Assembly (NCBI RefSeq): GCF_000014565.1
Contig: NC_008268.1
Location: forward strand, 4,030,001 to 4,094,000
Length of the DNA: 64,000 nucleotides
Origin: Rhodococcus jostii RHA1
GTDB lineage: Bacteria; Actinomycetota; Actinomycetes; Mycobacteriales; Mycobacteriaceae
Direction: 5' to 3'
Positions 56,129 through 64,000 of this stretch are shown in pieces; position 1 is the stretch's first letter; the number at the start of each line of letters is the position of its first letter. The notes under the pieces were generated by a model. It ran no database searches. It was given only the letters and a program-made list of their open reading frames with translations, and was not told the DNA's origin. The position numbers were made by a program, and so were the translations under genes.

Positions 56129-56922
56129 CACTGTTCCTCCTTGGTGCCGAGGACGGCTGTCACACTGCCGAGCCCACTGATCTGCGCGACGATCGAATCG
56201 CCCGGATTCACCGGAAATGCCTTGGTCATCGAGCCGGGAAGCACGACATGGCCCGGTTCGAGTGTCACGCCCATCGGGCCGACAGTGTTCGCCAGCCAGA
56301 CGAGCGCGTTGAGCGGCGAGCCGAGAACGGCACCGCCCGCGCCGGTCGCGACGAGTTCACCGCCGATGTGGAGGGTGCACCCCGCCAGTTGCAGGTCCGC
56401 CGCGTCGAGCGCGACCGGTCGGCTGCCCAGGATGACGCCGCCCGACGACGCATTGTCGGCGATGGTGTCGAAGATGCCGATCTTCCAGTCCCGGATCCGC
56501 GAGTCGACGATCTCCAGTGCGGGAAGGACGAAGTCGACCGCCCGGACCGCCTCGGCGACGGTGACACCCGGTCCGGACAGAGGCCGGCCCAGCACGAACG
56601 CGATCTCGGGCTCGATCCGCGGCTGGAGGAACCGCCCCGCCGGTATGGGCTGGTGCTCGAGATGGAACATGCTCGCAGTCAGATGTCCGAAGTCGGGTTG
56701 GTTCACCCCCATCTGCCGCTGAATGGCCCGCGACGCGAGGCCCACCTTGTGCCCCTTCACGACGTCGCCGCCGAGCGTCCACTCCTCGACCTGCACTTGC
56801 TGAATGCGATAAGCGAGTTCGATCGACGCGTCGGGATGCTCCGGGGTCAGCGGGTCGATCGGTTCGCCCGTCCGGTACACCTCCAGCAACCGGTCGGCGG
56901 CCTTACGTGCGACGGTATCCAT
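56128..56922 (-). CDS. 2-oxopent-4-enoate hydratase-family enzyme (copy 2)
   Basis: The 264-residue enzyme has GHKVGLASRAIQRQMGVNQPDFGHLTASM, RIEPEIAFVLGRPLSGPGVTVAEAV and LEIVDSRIRDWKIGIFDTIADNASSGGVILG, typical of MhpD/XylJ-type hydratases that add water to 2-hydroxypenta-2,4-dienoate to give the aldolase substrate. It is the first gene of the hydratase-decarboxylase-tautomerase operon. The ATG at 56920-56922 has AGAGG upstream. Which of the two copies is hydratase and which decarboxylase is my best reading, not proven. Confidence 0.82.
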   Translation of the reverse strand: MDTVARKAADRLLEVYRTGEPIDPLTPEHPDASIELAYRIQQVQVEEWTLGGDVVKGHKVGLASRAIQRQMGVNQPDFGHLTASMFHLEHQPIPAGRFLQPRIEPEIAFVLGRPLSGPGVTVAEAVRAVDFVLPALEIVDSRIRDWKIGIFDTIADNASSGGVILGSRPVALDAADLQLAGCTLHIGGELVATGAGGAVLGSPLNALVWLANTVGPMGVTLEPGHVVLPGSMTKAFPVNPGDSIVAQISGLGSVTAVLGTKEEQ

Positions 56923-56970
56923 GGCACCTCTGCTCTGTGTCATTCGGTTCGGACTTCGGGTGACGGGACG

Positions 56971-57786
56971 TCAGGAGGCCAGCGCAGGCCGGCCCGATTC
57001 GGGAACGTCCCTGGTCGTGGTGGGTGTGGCGTGGTTCGTGTTCGCGACCGCGTGCGAGACGTCGCGGGCTGCCGCCATGACGGCACGGGTGAACTCGACG
57101 CGGCGGGGCACGAAACGGCTGACCGGGATGCTCATGCTCACCGCGGCCACCACGGAACCCATGTCGTCACGCACCGGCGCGGCGACGCAGTGGACCTCCG
57201 AGACGGCTTCACCGAGGTCGTAGGCGTGGCCGGCAGACCGCGCCACCGACAACGCGTCGAGCAGCGCCCCGGCATTCGTGATCGTCGACGGCGTGTGCCT
57301 GCGCAACTGGCGACCGGCCAGGTACCGGTGCAGTTCGTTCTCCTCGAGGCTCGCCAGGAGGACCTTGCCCACCGCTGTGCAGTGTGCTTCGAGACGGGCG
57401 CCGACGCGTGCACCCTGCACGGTGATGTTGTGCGTACCGACCACCTTGTCGACGTACAGCACGTGCCACCGTTCCATCACCGCGAGGTGACTGGTTTCGC
57501 CGTACCGCTCGACGAGGTTCTCGATGACCGGCGCGGCGCAGGACCGCACGTCGACGGTGCCCCGCAGGGTTTCGCCGAGTTCGATCACCCGCCACCCGAT
57601 CCGGTAGCGACCACGCGTGCGGCACTGGAGCAGTCCGGTCTCGACGAGACTCGACAGCAAGGCGTGCGCACTCGATCGGGGGACGTCGATGGCAGCGGCG
57701 ACCTCGGAGACCCCCCATTCCGGTTGCGCTGCGGTGAACAGGTCCAGCACCGGCCCGATCTTCTGGACCGTCTGCAGTGTCGCCAC
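56971..57786 (-). CDS. IclR-family transcriptional regulator
   Basis: The 271-residue protein has an N-terminal HTH (TVQKIGPVLDLFTAAQPEWGVSEVAAAIDVPRSSAHALLSSLVETGLL) and the IclR effector domain (LGETLRGTVDVRSCAAPVIENLVERYGETSHLAVMERWHVLYVDKV...GARLEAHCTAVGKVLLAS...YDLGEAVSEVHCVAAPVRDDMGSVVAAVSMSIP). The GTG at 57784-57786 has AAAGGA 8 bases upstream. A copy of the shared island element lies 60 bases upstream. It heads the hydratase/decarboxylase/tautomerase genes on the same strand. Confidence 0.9.
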   Translation of the reverse strand: MATLQTVQKIGPVLDLFTAAQPEWGVSEVAAAIDVPRSSAHALLSSLVETGLLQCRTRGRYRIGWRVIELGETLRGTVDVRSCAAPVIENLVERYGETSHLAVMERWHVLYVDKVVGTHNITVQGARVGARLEAHCTAVGKVLLASLEENELHRYLAGRQLRRHTPSTITNAGALLDALSVARSAGHAYDLGEAVSEVHCVAAPVRDDMGSVVAAVSMSIPVSRFVPRRVEFTRAVMAAARDVSHAVANTNHATPTTTRDVPESGRPALAS

Positions 57787-57846
57787 GGTGTCCGTCCTTT
57801 CTTCCCACGGCTCCGCGGGAAGCGAACGTGCACCTCGCTGAGCGTC

Positions 57847-57864
57847 TGTGATCTGAAACACTAG
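57847..57864. promoter_or_regulatory. Shared island element, copy 3 (TGTGATCTGAAACACTAG)
   Basis: This differs from copies 1 and 2 at only two of 18 bases. It lies upstream of the minus-strand IclR gene, so relative to the controlled gene it is inverted compared with the AraC promoters but matches the orientation toward the minus-strand enzyme operons. Confidence 0.7.
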
Positions 57865-57974
57865 GAAGAACGCGGCCACCACACCATGACCACCAGCGCA
57901 TGAATGGATGACTGCACGCGCACCACCCGCGATGGGGCGGTTAGCCAAATTCCCGAACCCGGGAATCTCCCCGA

Positions 57975-58268
57975 TCAGAGGTCGTAGTCAACGACGACCG
58001 GAGCGTGATCACTCATCCGCCGGTCGGCCGCGGGCTCCCGGTCGGTGCCGGCCGCGACCGCAGCCTGTGCCAGGCGCGGCGTCGCGAGGTGGTAGTCGAT
58101 GCGCCACCCGGTGTCGTTCACGAACCCCTGCCCCAGCCACGACCACCACGAGTACGGACCGTCGACGCCAGGATGGTGCTGCCGGACCACGCCGACGAGA
58201 GCGCGCGGCGACAGGATGGAGTCGAACCACTCACGCTCCAGGTCGTCCACGGTGAGGACATCCGCCGG
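57975..58268 (-). pseudogene. xthA: 3' fragment of an exodeoxyribonuclease III gene
   Basis: Only the C-terminal ~95 residues remain: VDDLEREWFDSILSPRALVGVVRQHHPG, GPYSWWSWLGQGFVNDTGWRIDYHLATP and the terminal active-site block SDHAPVVVDYDL. The metal-binding and catalytic Asp/Asn residues of the N-terminal two thirds are missing, and a stop lies at 58284-58286 in the same frame. It is a decayed remnant at the edge of the catabolic island. Confidence 0.75.
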
Positions 58269-58540
58269 CCGTTGGGGCCGCTGCTACCCGCGGGAGGCCG
58301 TCGTCAGATCGCTGCGCCTGCAGACCCGAACCCCGGCGTCCTTCGGCGGGGTCAAGGAATTCGTGGCCGGTGTCCGGCTGACGGCAGAGGACGACGAACT
58401 TGACGGCTGGCGTGGACGTGAGGCCAGTGCCGCTCGCCCCATGTCACAACAGTTCAATCTGATTGCTCGGCGGTGACATTGGGCGACGGGCGACAGGCGG
58501 AGGGCACCGAGGTCCACGTCGCCTGAGCTACGGTCTGCGT
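58269..58540. other. Stretch without a supported gene next to the exonuclease remnant
   Basis: The plus-strand reading gives a short run (TPASFGGVKEFVAGVRLTAEDDELDGWRG) that could be a remnant of another gene, but I cannot name it and it has no start. No repeat or hairpin is evident. Confidence 0.3.
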
Positions 58541-59212
58541 ATGGGCGACGAGCACGCAGTGGGCACGACCGGCGGTCCGGTGCGGTATGAAGGTGGACTG
58601 CCGGGACTGACCGCGCGCGCCCGCGTGCTCGCCGACTCGGGTCAGCGCCGCATTCTCGGTATCGCCGGACCGCCCGGCTCGGGTAAGAGCACCGTCGCCG
58701 CGGCGGTGCTCGCGGCGCTGGGACCGTCCGCGGTGGTGGTGCCGATGGACGGATTCCACCTGGCGGGTGCGGAACTGGTCCGCCTCGGCCGGGCCGGGCG
58801 CAAGGGCGCACCCGACACGTTCGACGCCGCCGGCTACGTGGCGCTGCTGCGCCGGCTACGTGAACCCGACGGCGAGACGGTGTACGCCCCGGAGTTCCAC
58901 CGCGACGTCGAGGAGTCCTACGCCGGGTCGATCGCCGTCCCGCCGGACGTGCCGCTGGTGATCACCGAGGGAAACTACCTGCTCCTCGACGAGCAGCCGT
59001 GGGCGAGGGTGCGCGACCTGCTCGACGAGGCATGGTTCCTCGCCCCGGACGACGAGGAGCGCGTCGCCCGGCTCGTCGAACGGCACATCCGGTTCGGCAA
59101 GTCGCCCGGCGACGCGCGAGAGTGGGTGCGGCGCAGCGACGAACGCAATACCGCGTTGGTCGCGCCCGGCCGTGCCCGCGCCGACGTCGTCGTGCTCGGT
59201 GACCCCGTGTGA
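58541..59212 (+). CDS. P-loop nucleoside/sugar kinase (uridine kinase/phosphoribulokinase-like)
   Basis: The 223-residue kinase has a P-loop GPPGSGKS near residue 45, VVVPMDGFHLAGAELVRLGRAGRKGAPDTFDAAGY typical of the PRK/Udk-like kinases annotated as nucleoside/nucleotide or fructose kinases, and VITEGNYLLLDEQPW as Walker B region. It probably phosphorylates a sugar or polyol made by the adjacent dehydrogenases. It converges on them with a 6-base gap. Confidence 0.8.
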   Translation: MGDEHAVGTTGGPVRYEGGLPGLTARARVLADSGQRRILGIAGPPGSGKSTVAAAVLAALGPSAVVVPMDGFHLAGAELVRLGRAGRKGAPDTFDAAGYVALLRRLREPDGETVYAPEFHRDVEESYAGSIAVPPDVPLVITEGNYLLLDEQPWARVRDLLDEAWFLAPDDEERVARLVERHIRFGKSPGDAREWVRRSDERNTALVAPGRARADVVVLGDPV

Positions 59213-59218
59213 TCGGTC

Positions 59219-60220
59219 TCAGGCCGGGTACTCGATCGGTTCCATCCGGCCGCTGGTGAGTGACCGGGTCGCGGCCTCGGCGATCGCCTGCGCCTTCAAC
59301 CCCTCCGCCAGGGTCGGGCCGATCGCGGCACCGTTCTCCAGTGCGTCGACGAAGTGGTCGAGCGCGGTGCGGTAGCTGCCTCTGATCCGTTCGAACCATC
59401 CCGCGTGCAAGCCGTCGTCGACCACGCGGCCCGCGCTGTACCGGGAGACGGATCCGGCGCGCTGCCGTCGCGCCTCGACCATGCCCGTCGAACCGAGCAC
59501 CTCGATGCGTTCGTCGTAGCCGTAGCCGATCCTCCGGGTGCAGTCGATCTGGACGAGCGCGCCGCCGGGCAGACGCAGGGTGACCGCCGACGTGTCGACG
59601 TCGCCGTACTCGGCGAGGCGGGGTTCGGCGAGCGTGGAACCGGTCGCGAAGACGGACTCGGGGTCGAGCCCGGAGATCCACCGGGCCAGGTCGAAGAAGT
59701 GGACGGTCTGGTCACGCATCTGCCCGCCCGAGACCGCGATGTACTCGAGCGGCGGCATCGCCGGACCGCGGCTGGTCATCTGGATCAGCTCGACCGAACC
59801 GATCTCGCCGGACGCGACCACCCGCTGCAGTTCGGCGTAGTCGCGGTCGAAGCGGCGGTTGAAATCGACCATCGCCCGCAACGATCGGGTCTCGGCGAAG
59901 CGCACGATGTCGACGGCGTGCGCGAGATCGAGATCGATCGGCTTCTCGCACAGGGCCGGGATCCCCGCCGTCGCCGCGGCGCGAAGGTGCTCGGCGTGCG
60001 TGTTGCTGGACGACGCGATGAAAACGGCGTCGATTGCCGTGGGATCGAAGACTTCCGCGAGATCGGTGGTCGCACGGCTGCCGTGCCGCTTGGCGAGGTC
60101 GGTCGCGCGAGCGAGGTCGATGTCGAAGACGAGGGCCAGGTCGACATCGGGGTGCGCGGCGAGGTTGTCGCCGTGCACTCCGCCGATGAATCCGGCGCCG
60201 ATGAGGGCGAATCGTTGCAT
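59219..60220 (-). CDS. Gfo/Idh/MocA dehydrogenase (inositol 2-dehydrogenase-like)
   Basis: The 333-residue NAD-dependent dehydrogenase has FALIGAGFIGGVHGDNLAAHPDVDL, the catalytic CEKPIDLDL and VDFNRRFDRDY, then the C-terminal substrate block VSGGQMRDQTVHFFDLARWISG with the Asp-His pair of inositol dehydrogenases. It probably oxidises a cyclitol or sugar. Its start lies one base from the stop of the next dehydrogenase gene upstream, so both belong to the minus-strand operon. Confidence 0.88.
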   Translation of the reverse strand: MQRFALIGAGFIGGVHGDNLAAHPDVDLALVFDIDLARATDLAKRHGSRATTDLAEVFDPTAIDAVFIASSSNTHAEHLRAAATAGIPALCEKPIDLDLAHAVDIVRFAETRSLRAMVDFNRRFDRDYAELQRVVASGEIGSVELIQMTSRGPAMPPLEYIAVSGGQMRDQTVHFFDLARWISGLDPESVFATGSTLAEPRLAEYGDVDTSAVTLRLPGGALVQIDCTRRIGYGYDERIEVLGSTGMVEARRQRAGSVSRYSAGRVVDDGLHAGWFERIRGSYRTALDHFVDALENGAAIGPTLAEGLKAQAIAEAATRSLTSGRMEPIEYPA

Positions 60221-60221
60221 G

Positions 60222-61406
60222 TCAGATACCGACCTTGTCGTGTGCGAAAGCGGGAACGACCCAGGCGGAGTCGGCGGCGTGGGAGGCGGCCGTCGCCTCG
60301 ACGAACTGGACGCCGATCAGCCCGTCGCGTCCGGTGGGGAAGGACAGATCGCGGAGGGTGGTGGGGGTGTCGTCGCGGCGGGCGCGGAGTTCGTCCGCGA
60401 GATCGCGGTAGAAGTTCGCGAACGCCTCGAGGAAGCCTTCGGGATGTCCCAGGCCGGGACGGGTGAGCCTGCCGGCGTCCTCGGTCAGCGTGCGCATGCC
60501 CTGCGCGAGGGTCGTCGTGCCGCCGTCGAGGTCGCGCACCGTCAGGTGGTGAGGGTCCTCGTGCCGCCACTCGATGCTCGCGGTGTCGCCGAACACCCGG
60601 ATCCGCAGGCCGTGCTCGTTGCCGGTGGCGGCCATGCTCGCCCACAGTGTCGCGGGTGCCCCGTTGGAGAGGGTGAGGCGGACGGTGGCGTTGTCGAACA
60701 CCCGCCGCCCGGGGACGAGGGTGTCCAGTTCGGCCGACACCCGGGTGGCTTCGAGTCCGGTGACGTACCGCAGGAGGTGGAAGGCGTGGGTGCCGAGATC
60801 GCCGACGACGCTGGGGAATCCCGCGACGCCCGGGTCGGTACGCCATCGTGCCTGCCGGTGCTCGCCGAGTTCGACGGGTGCCGCGGCCCACCCGGACGCG
60901 TGCTCGACCGCGGCGAATCGGATCCGGCCGAGGTCGCCGTCGCGCACCATCCGGGCCGCGTGCCGGACCATCGCGTACGCCGAATAGCAGTGTGGGACGG
61001 CGAGAATTGCACCGGAGGACTCGGCGATCGCGACCAGTTCCGCAGCCGACGCCGAGTCGGGCGTGAGGGGCTTCTCGCACACCACCGAGATGCCCGCCTC
61101 CAGGAATGTGCGCGCGATGTCGAAGTGGCTGTCGTTCGGCGTGGTCACGGCGACCACGTCGACGCCGTCCTCGCGGGCGGATTCCCGTTCTGCCATCTCC
61201 CGGTAGTCGCGATAGATGCGCTCGGCCGGCACACCGAGGCTCTCGGCGATCCGCGCCGACGATGCGCCGTCCCGCCCGAAGACCCCCGCGTGCAGGTCGT
61301 ACCGGTCGTCGAGACGCATCGCGTAGCGGTGGGTCTTGCCGATGTCGGCGCCCTGCCCGCCGCCGACCATGCCCGCGACCAGTCGCAGGCTCCCTTGCTT
61401 GCTCAA
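60222..61406 (-). CDS. Gfo/Idh/MocA dehydrogenase (second enzyme of the module)
   Basis: The 394-residue paralogue has VAGMVGGGQGADIGKTHRYAMRLDDRYDL, a form of Rossmann start with a longer loop seen in the larger Gfo/Idh branch, CEKPLTPDS, HCYSAYAMVRHAARMVRDGDLG and VVGDLGTHAFHLLRYVTGLE with the catalytic His. Two dehydrogenases in one operon suggest sequential oxidation or an oxidation-reduction epimerisation of a sugar. It lies 8 bases after the universal stress protein gene. Confidence 0.88.
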   Translation of the reverse strand: MSKQGSLRLVAGMVGGGQGADIGKTHRYAMRLDDRYDLHAGVFGRDGASSARIAESLGVPAERIYRDYREMAERESAREDGVDVVAVTTPNDSHFDIARTFLEAGISVVCEKPLTPDSASAAELVAIAESSGAILAVPHCYSAYAMVRHAARMVRDGDLGRIRFAAVEHASGWAAAPVELGEHRQARWRTDPGVAGFPSVVGDLGTHAFHLLRYVTGLEATRVSAELDTLVPGRRVFDNATVRLTLSNGAPATLWASMAATGNEHGLRIRVFGDTASIEWRHEDPHHLTVRDLDGGTTTLAQGMRTLTEDAGRLTRPGLGHPEGFLEAFANFYRDLADELRARRDDTPTTLRDLSFPTGRDGLIGVQFVEATAASHAADSAWVVPAFAHDKVGI

Positions 61407-61414
61407 CTCGGCTC

Positions 61415-61774
61415 CTACTGAGGGGTTTTGACCGCGAGGACCGGGATCGGGGATTGCAGGATGAGGCGCTGGCTCACGCTGCCGAGAAGCGCCTTGCCGA
61501 CCGCGCTGCGGCGTTTGACGCCGATCACGAGGCGTTCGATGTCGGGTCGTTCGTCGAGCAGGTCGAGCACGGCGGTCGCGGGATCGCGGTCTCCACGGCC
61601 GATCCGGTCGAGGACGGTCACGCCGTCGTCCGCGAGCGTGTGCACGTCTTCGGGTTCGGTGAGGGAGAGGTTCACCACCAGGAGCTCGGTACCCAGCATC
61701 GCGGCTTCCTTCTTGCCGGCGAGGAGGGCGTGTGATCCTTCGGAGGAGTCGGTCACGGCTACGAGCAATGTCAT
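61415..61774 (-). CDS. Universal stress protein (UspA fold)
   Basis: The 119-residue single UspA domain begins MTLLVAVTDSSEGSHALLAGKKEAAML and has the ATP-binding C-terminal pattern GVKRRSAVGKALLGSVSQRLIL. It lies between the sugar porter gene and the dehydrogenase genes, which suggests a regulatory link to uptake. The domain is slightly short, mainly in the central region. Confidence 0.85.
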   Translation of the reverse strand: MTLLVAVTDSSEGSHALLAGKKEAAMLGTELLVVNLSLTEPEDVHTLADDGVTVLDRIGRGDRDPATAVLDLLDERPDIERLVIGVKRRSAVGKALLGSVSQRLILQSPIPVLAVKTPQ

Positions 61775-61811
61775 GGGTTCAACCTTTCAGGGGGACGTGG
61801 TGCGGCGACGG

Positions 61812-63230
61812 TCACGAGTAGTCGTGCCGGAACTGGTCTTCGAGTTCCTCGAGCGAGCGGCCGCGGGTTTCCGGAACCTGGGTTTTGATGAAGACGAGTG
61901 CCAGCACGCCGAGGCCGGCGAAGATGAAGAACGTCGCACCGATTCCCAGTGCGGTCACGACGGGCGGGAAGAGCAGCGCGACAACGGCGTTGGCGATCCA
62001 CAGCGCGAAGATGCAGACGCCGATGGCGAAGCTGCGGATCTTCAGCGGGAAGATCTCCGACAGCATCAGCCACACCAGGGGACCGATCGTGGCCTGCATC
62101 GAGAAGACGAACAGCACCACGAACGTCAGGATCAGATAGGCCTTGAGGGTGCCGTCGGGCAGCAGGAACGCGGACAGGCCGACGAGCACGTGGAACGTGG
62201 TGGTGAGGGTGAAGCCGCCGATGAGCATCTTCCGACGGTCGATCCGGTTGATCAGGGCGACGCCGGTGAGGACGCCGAGCACACTGAACAGGCCGTTGAG
62301 GGTGTTCGCGACGATGGCGGCGTTCGAGGAGAATCCGGCGTCGCCGAGCAGCTGGGTGCCGTAGTACATCACCGAGTTGATGCCGGTGGCCTGCTGGAAC
62401 ACTCCGAGGCCGACGCCGATGAAGATGAGGCGGCGAATCCACTTCACCGACAGGTCGGCGGCCCCGCCGGTCTGTGAGAGCTTCTCTTCCTCGGCGAGCG
62501 CCCGGACTTCCTCCAGTTCGGCACGTGCCCGCTCCGGGGACCGAACCTGGAGAAGCACGGCGAGCGCTTCGTCGTGCCGATCCTGCGACATCAGCCAGCG
62601 CGGGCTCTCCGGCATCCGCAGCATTCCGGCGAACAGGAAGATGGCCGGAATGACGGCGACCAGAAGCATGAAACGCCAAACGTTCTCGTGCTCACCCCAG
62701 ATGTTGAAGATGACGGCGTTGATCACGAATGCGGCGAACTGTCCGACGACGATCATGACTTCGTTGCGGGAGACCACGCTGCCGCGCCGTTCGGTGGGGG
62801 AGATCTCGGAGAGGTAGACGGGCACCGTCGCGGATGCGCCGCCGACGGCGAGGCCGAGTATGAAGCGGAACAGTGCGAGCACCTCCCACGTCGGGGACAG
62901 CACGCAGCCGATCGTCCCGATCATGAAGATGATCGCGAGCACCAGGATGTTGTGCCGGCGTCCGAACCGGTCGGACATCCTTCCGCCGACCAGGGCGCCG
63001 ATCGCGGCACCGAAGATCAGGATGCTCACCACGAGGCCTTCGGTGAACGAGGTGAGGTGGAGGTCTTCCTCGAGCGGTTCGAGTGCGCCGTTGATGACTC
63101 CGGTGTCGTATCCGAAGAGCAGGCCGCCGAAGGTGGCGACCACGGCGATGATGCCGAGTCTGTGCGAGTGCCGCCCGGGGGCGTCGGCATGCTGGGACGG
63201 GGCGGTAGTTCGGGTGAGATCGCTGGCCAT
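61812..63230 (-). CDS. Sugar porter family MFS transporter (sugar/inositol:H+ symporter)
   Basis: The 472-residue permease has all sugar-porter signatures: ATFGGLLFGYDTGVINGAL in TM1, GGRMSDRFGRRHNIL, PESPRWLMSQDRHDEAL after TM6, FQQATGINSVMYYGTQLL in TM7 and PETRGRSLEELE at the end. It resembles XylE/IolT-type symporters. The ATG at 63228-63230 has GAGGAG 6 bases upstream. It heads the operon of UspA and two Gfo/Idh dehydrogenases and is divergent from a TetR gene. Confidence 0.9.
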   Translation of the reverse strand: MASDLTRTTAPSQHADAPGRHSHRLGIIAVVATFGGLLFGYDTGVINGALEPLEEDLHLTSFTEGLVVSILIFGAAIGALVGGRMSDRFGRRHNILVLAIIFMIGTIGCVLSPTWEVLALFRFILGLAVGGASATVPVYLSEISPTERRGSVVSRNEVMIVVGQFAAFVINAVIFNIWGEHENVWRFMLLVAVIPAIFLFAGMLRMPESPRWLMSQDRHDEALAVLLQVRSPERARAELEEVRALAEEEKLSQTGGAADLSVKWIRRLIFIGVGLGVFQQATGINSVMYYGTQLLGDAGFSSNAAIVANTLNGLFSVLGVLTGVALINRIDRRKMLIGGFTLTTTFHVLVGLSAFLLPDGTLKAYLILTFVVLFVFSMQATIGPLVWLMLSEIFPLKIRSFAIGVCIFALWIANAVVALLFPPVVTALGIGATFFIFAGLGVLALVFIKTQVPETRGRSLEELEDQFRHDYS

Positions 63231-63375
63231 GAACATCTCCTCGACGTATTCCATGTACAGAACACGTAATGTATTTATGTCCGAACAAAGCTAACCCATT
63301 GTGACTCGGGGCACAACGGCAAGCCAATCATCGGGCGGTTCCCGCAGCGCGATCGGCGGCCCCCTACCCGCGAGT

Positions 63376-63398
63376 AATAGAACGCATGATCTGTTATT
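63376..63398. promoter_or_regulatory. Imperfect inverted repeat before the TetR gene
   Basis: AATAGAAC and its near-mirror TGTTATT flank a short spacer, 9 bases upstream of the TetR start, in the divergent promoter with the sugar porter gene. It could be the TetR operator; the dyad is weak. Confidence 0.3.
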
Positions 63399-63407
63399 GT
63401 TCGCGAT

Positions 63408-64000
63408 ATGCCCAGGCCACGAGTCCACGACCTCGACGACGCGCTCGATGCCGCCGAGCGGCTGGCCGTGGAGGGCGGGCCGAGCGCGGTGACCCTGCGT
63501 GCGGTCGCCGCGGCCACGGAGATGTCGAACGGGGCCATCTACCACGCATTCGGCTCGCGGGGAGGGCTGGTCGGGCGCGCCTGGTTGCGGGCGGCGCACC
63601 GATTTCTCGACCTGCAACAGGAATCGGTCGAGGCGGCTCTGGGGCGCGGTCCCGTGGACGCCGTCGTCGCGGCCGCCGACACCCCGGCCGTCTTCGCCGA
63701 GCGGTTCCCGCGGTCGTCGCGGCTCCTTCTCACCGTCCGCCGCGACGAACTGCTCGGATCCGAGATCCCCGAGGGCGTCGCCGCCGAGTTGTCGCGCCTC
63801 GACTCCGTCCTCGTCGAACTGTTCGTCCGATTGGCCCGCGCGTTGTGGGGGCGCAAGGACGGTCGCGCGGTCGAAGTGATCGAAGCGTGCGTCGTCGGGC
63901 TCCCCACCGGTCTGCTGCTACACGCCCGGCGAAAACCGGACGACGCCATGCGCCTGCGCCTGGAGACGGCGGTCCGCGCCGTCCTCACACTCGACCCCCC
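63408..64000 (+). CDS. TetR-family regulator, cut by the window end
   Basis: The open frame from the ATG at 63408 runs 197 codons to the window end with no stop. The N-terminus is a TetR HTH (ERLAVEGGPSAVTLRAVAAATEMSNGAIYHAFGSRGGLVGRAWL), followed by a helical ligand domain with VRRDELLGSEIPEG. It is divergent from the sugar porter operon and is its likely regulator. The length suggests that only a short C-terminal piece is missing. Confidence 0.85.
   Translation, partial: MPRPRVHDLDDALDAAERLAVEGGPSAVTLRAVAAATEMSNGAIYHAFGSRGGLVGRAWLRAAHRFLDLQQESVEAALGRGPVDAVVAAADTPAVFAERFPRSSRLLLTVRRDELLGSEIPEGVAAELSRLDSVLVELFVRLARALWGRKDGRAVEVIEACVVGLPTGLLLHARRKPDDAMRLRLETAVRAVLTLDP

Noticed and set aside
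56101..57864. 587-codon plus-strand frame over hydratase and IclR genes
   Set aside because: It spans two well-supported minus-strand genes and has no recognisable domain.

Overview
The window looks like a chromosomal or large-replicon segment of a Rhodococcus-type actinomycete. It is uniformly GC-rich, uses many GTG and a few TTG starts behind GGAG-type ribosome binding sites, and carries a WhiB protein, a Ddn-type F420-dependent nitroreductase homologue, several zf-HC2/ECF and YCII/ECF regulatory pairs and a CYP255A-type P450 system. I saw no rRNA, tRNA or CRISPR array. The content is mostly accessory catabolism, built as many small modules that each have a local regulator.

Layout: 0-2.5 kb has a gene fragment cut by the window edge, a TTG-initiated Gfo/Idh/MocA dehydrogenase and a lipoprotein. 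2.5-7.8 kb has guanine deaminase, an unknown protein divergent from a P450, a methyltransferase and a Ddn-like enzyme. 8-17.2 kb is a regulatory/stress stretch: ECF sigma with zf-HC2 anti-sigma, AraC-VOC-UvrA paralogue, serine hydrolase, VOC protein, a COG4941-type ECF sigma overlapping a YCII gene, and WhiB. 17.2-22.3 kb is a sugar/polyol-type module (SDR divergent from an MHS transporter, split transketolase, GntR regulator) with repeated TGTTGACAG-like motifs at both of its promoters.

22.3-26 kb holds a C45 peptidase and an IS200/IS605-type TnpB element whose right end forms the 3' end of a decayed NCS1 permease gene. That permease is divergent from a LacI regulator with two CAAATCGATTTG operators. 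27.3-33.2 kb is a seven-gene minus-strand cluster (MHS transporter, GntR, nitrilase-type hydrolase, DUF2848, HpaB-type monooxygenase, cupin, flavin reductase) for an unidentified, probably nitrogen-containing aromatic. 33.5-37.4 kb is a TetR regulon (YtcJ-type amidohydrolase, TetR, APC permease) with three copies of AATCGAA-N5-TTCGATT. 37.4-40.5 kb has a DUF3263-like protein, a TetR, a Tat-exported cholesterol-oxidase-type GMC enzyme and a lipase pseudogene.

40.6-57.8 kb is the centrepiece, a nearly complete alkylphenol/alkylguaiacol meta-cleavage island. A CYP255A P450 with its fused reductase (O-demethylation) and an HpaB-type hydroxylase with its reductase (ortho-hydroxylation) would feed an extradiol dioxygenase. 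Then come an aldehyde dehydrogenase, two tautomerases, an oxalocrotonate-decarboxylase/hydratase pair, an HOA-type aldolase, an acylating aldehyde dehydrogenase and an acyl-CoA dehydrogenase. Two paralogous AraC activators and an IclR regulator share an almost identical 18-bp element, TGTGATCTGGAACACTAT, upstream of their genes. 58-64 kb has an exonuclease III remnant and a sugar/cyclitol module (kinase, two Gfo/Idh dehydrogenases, universal stress protein, sugar porter, divergent TetR cut by the window end).
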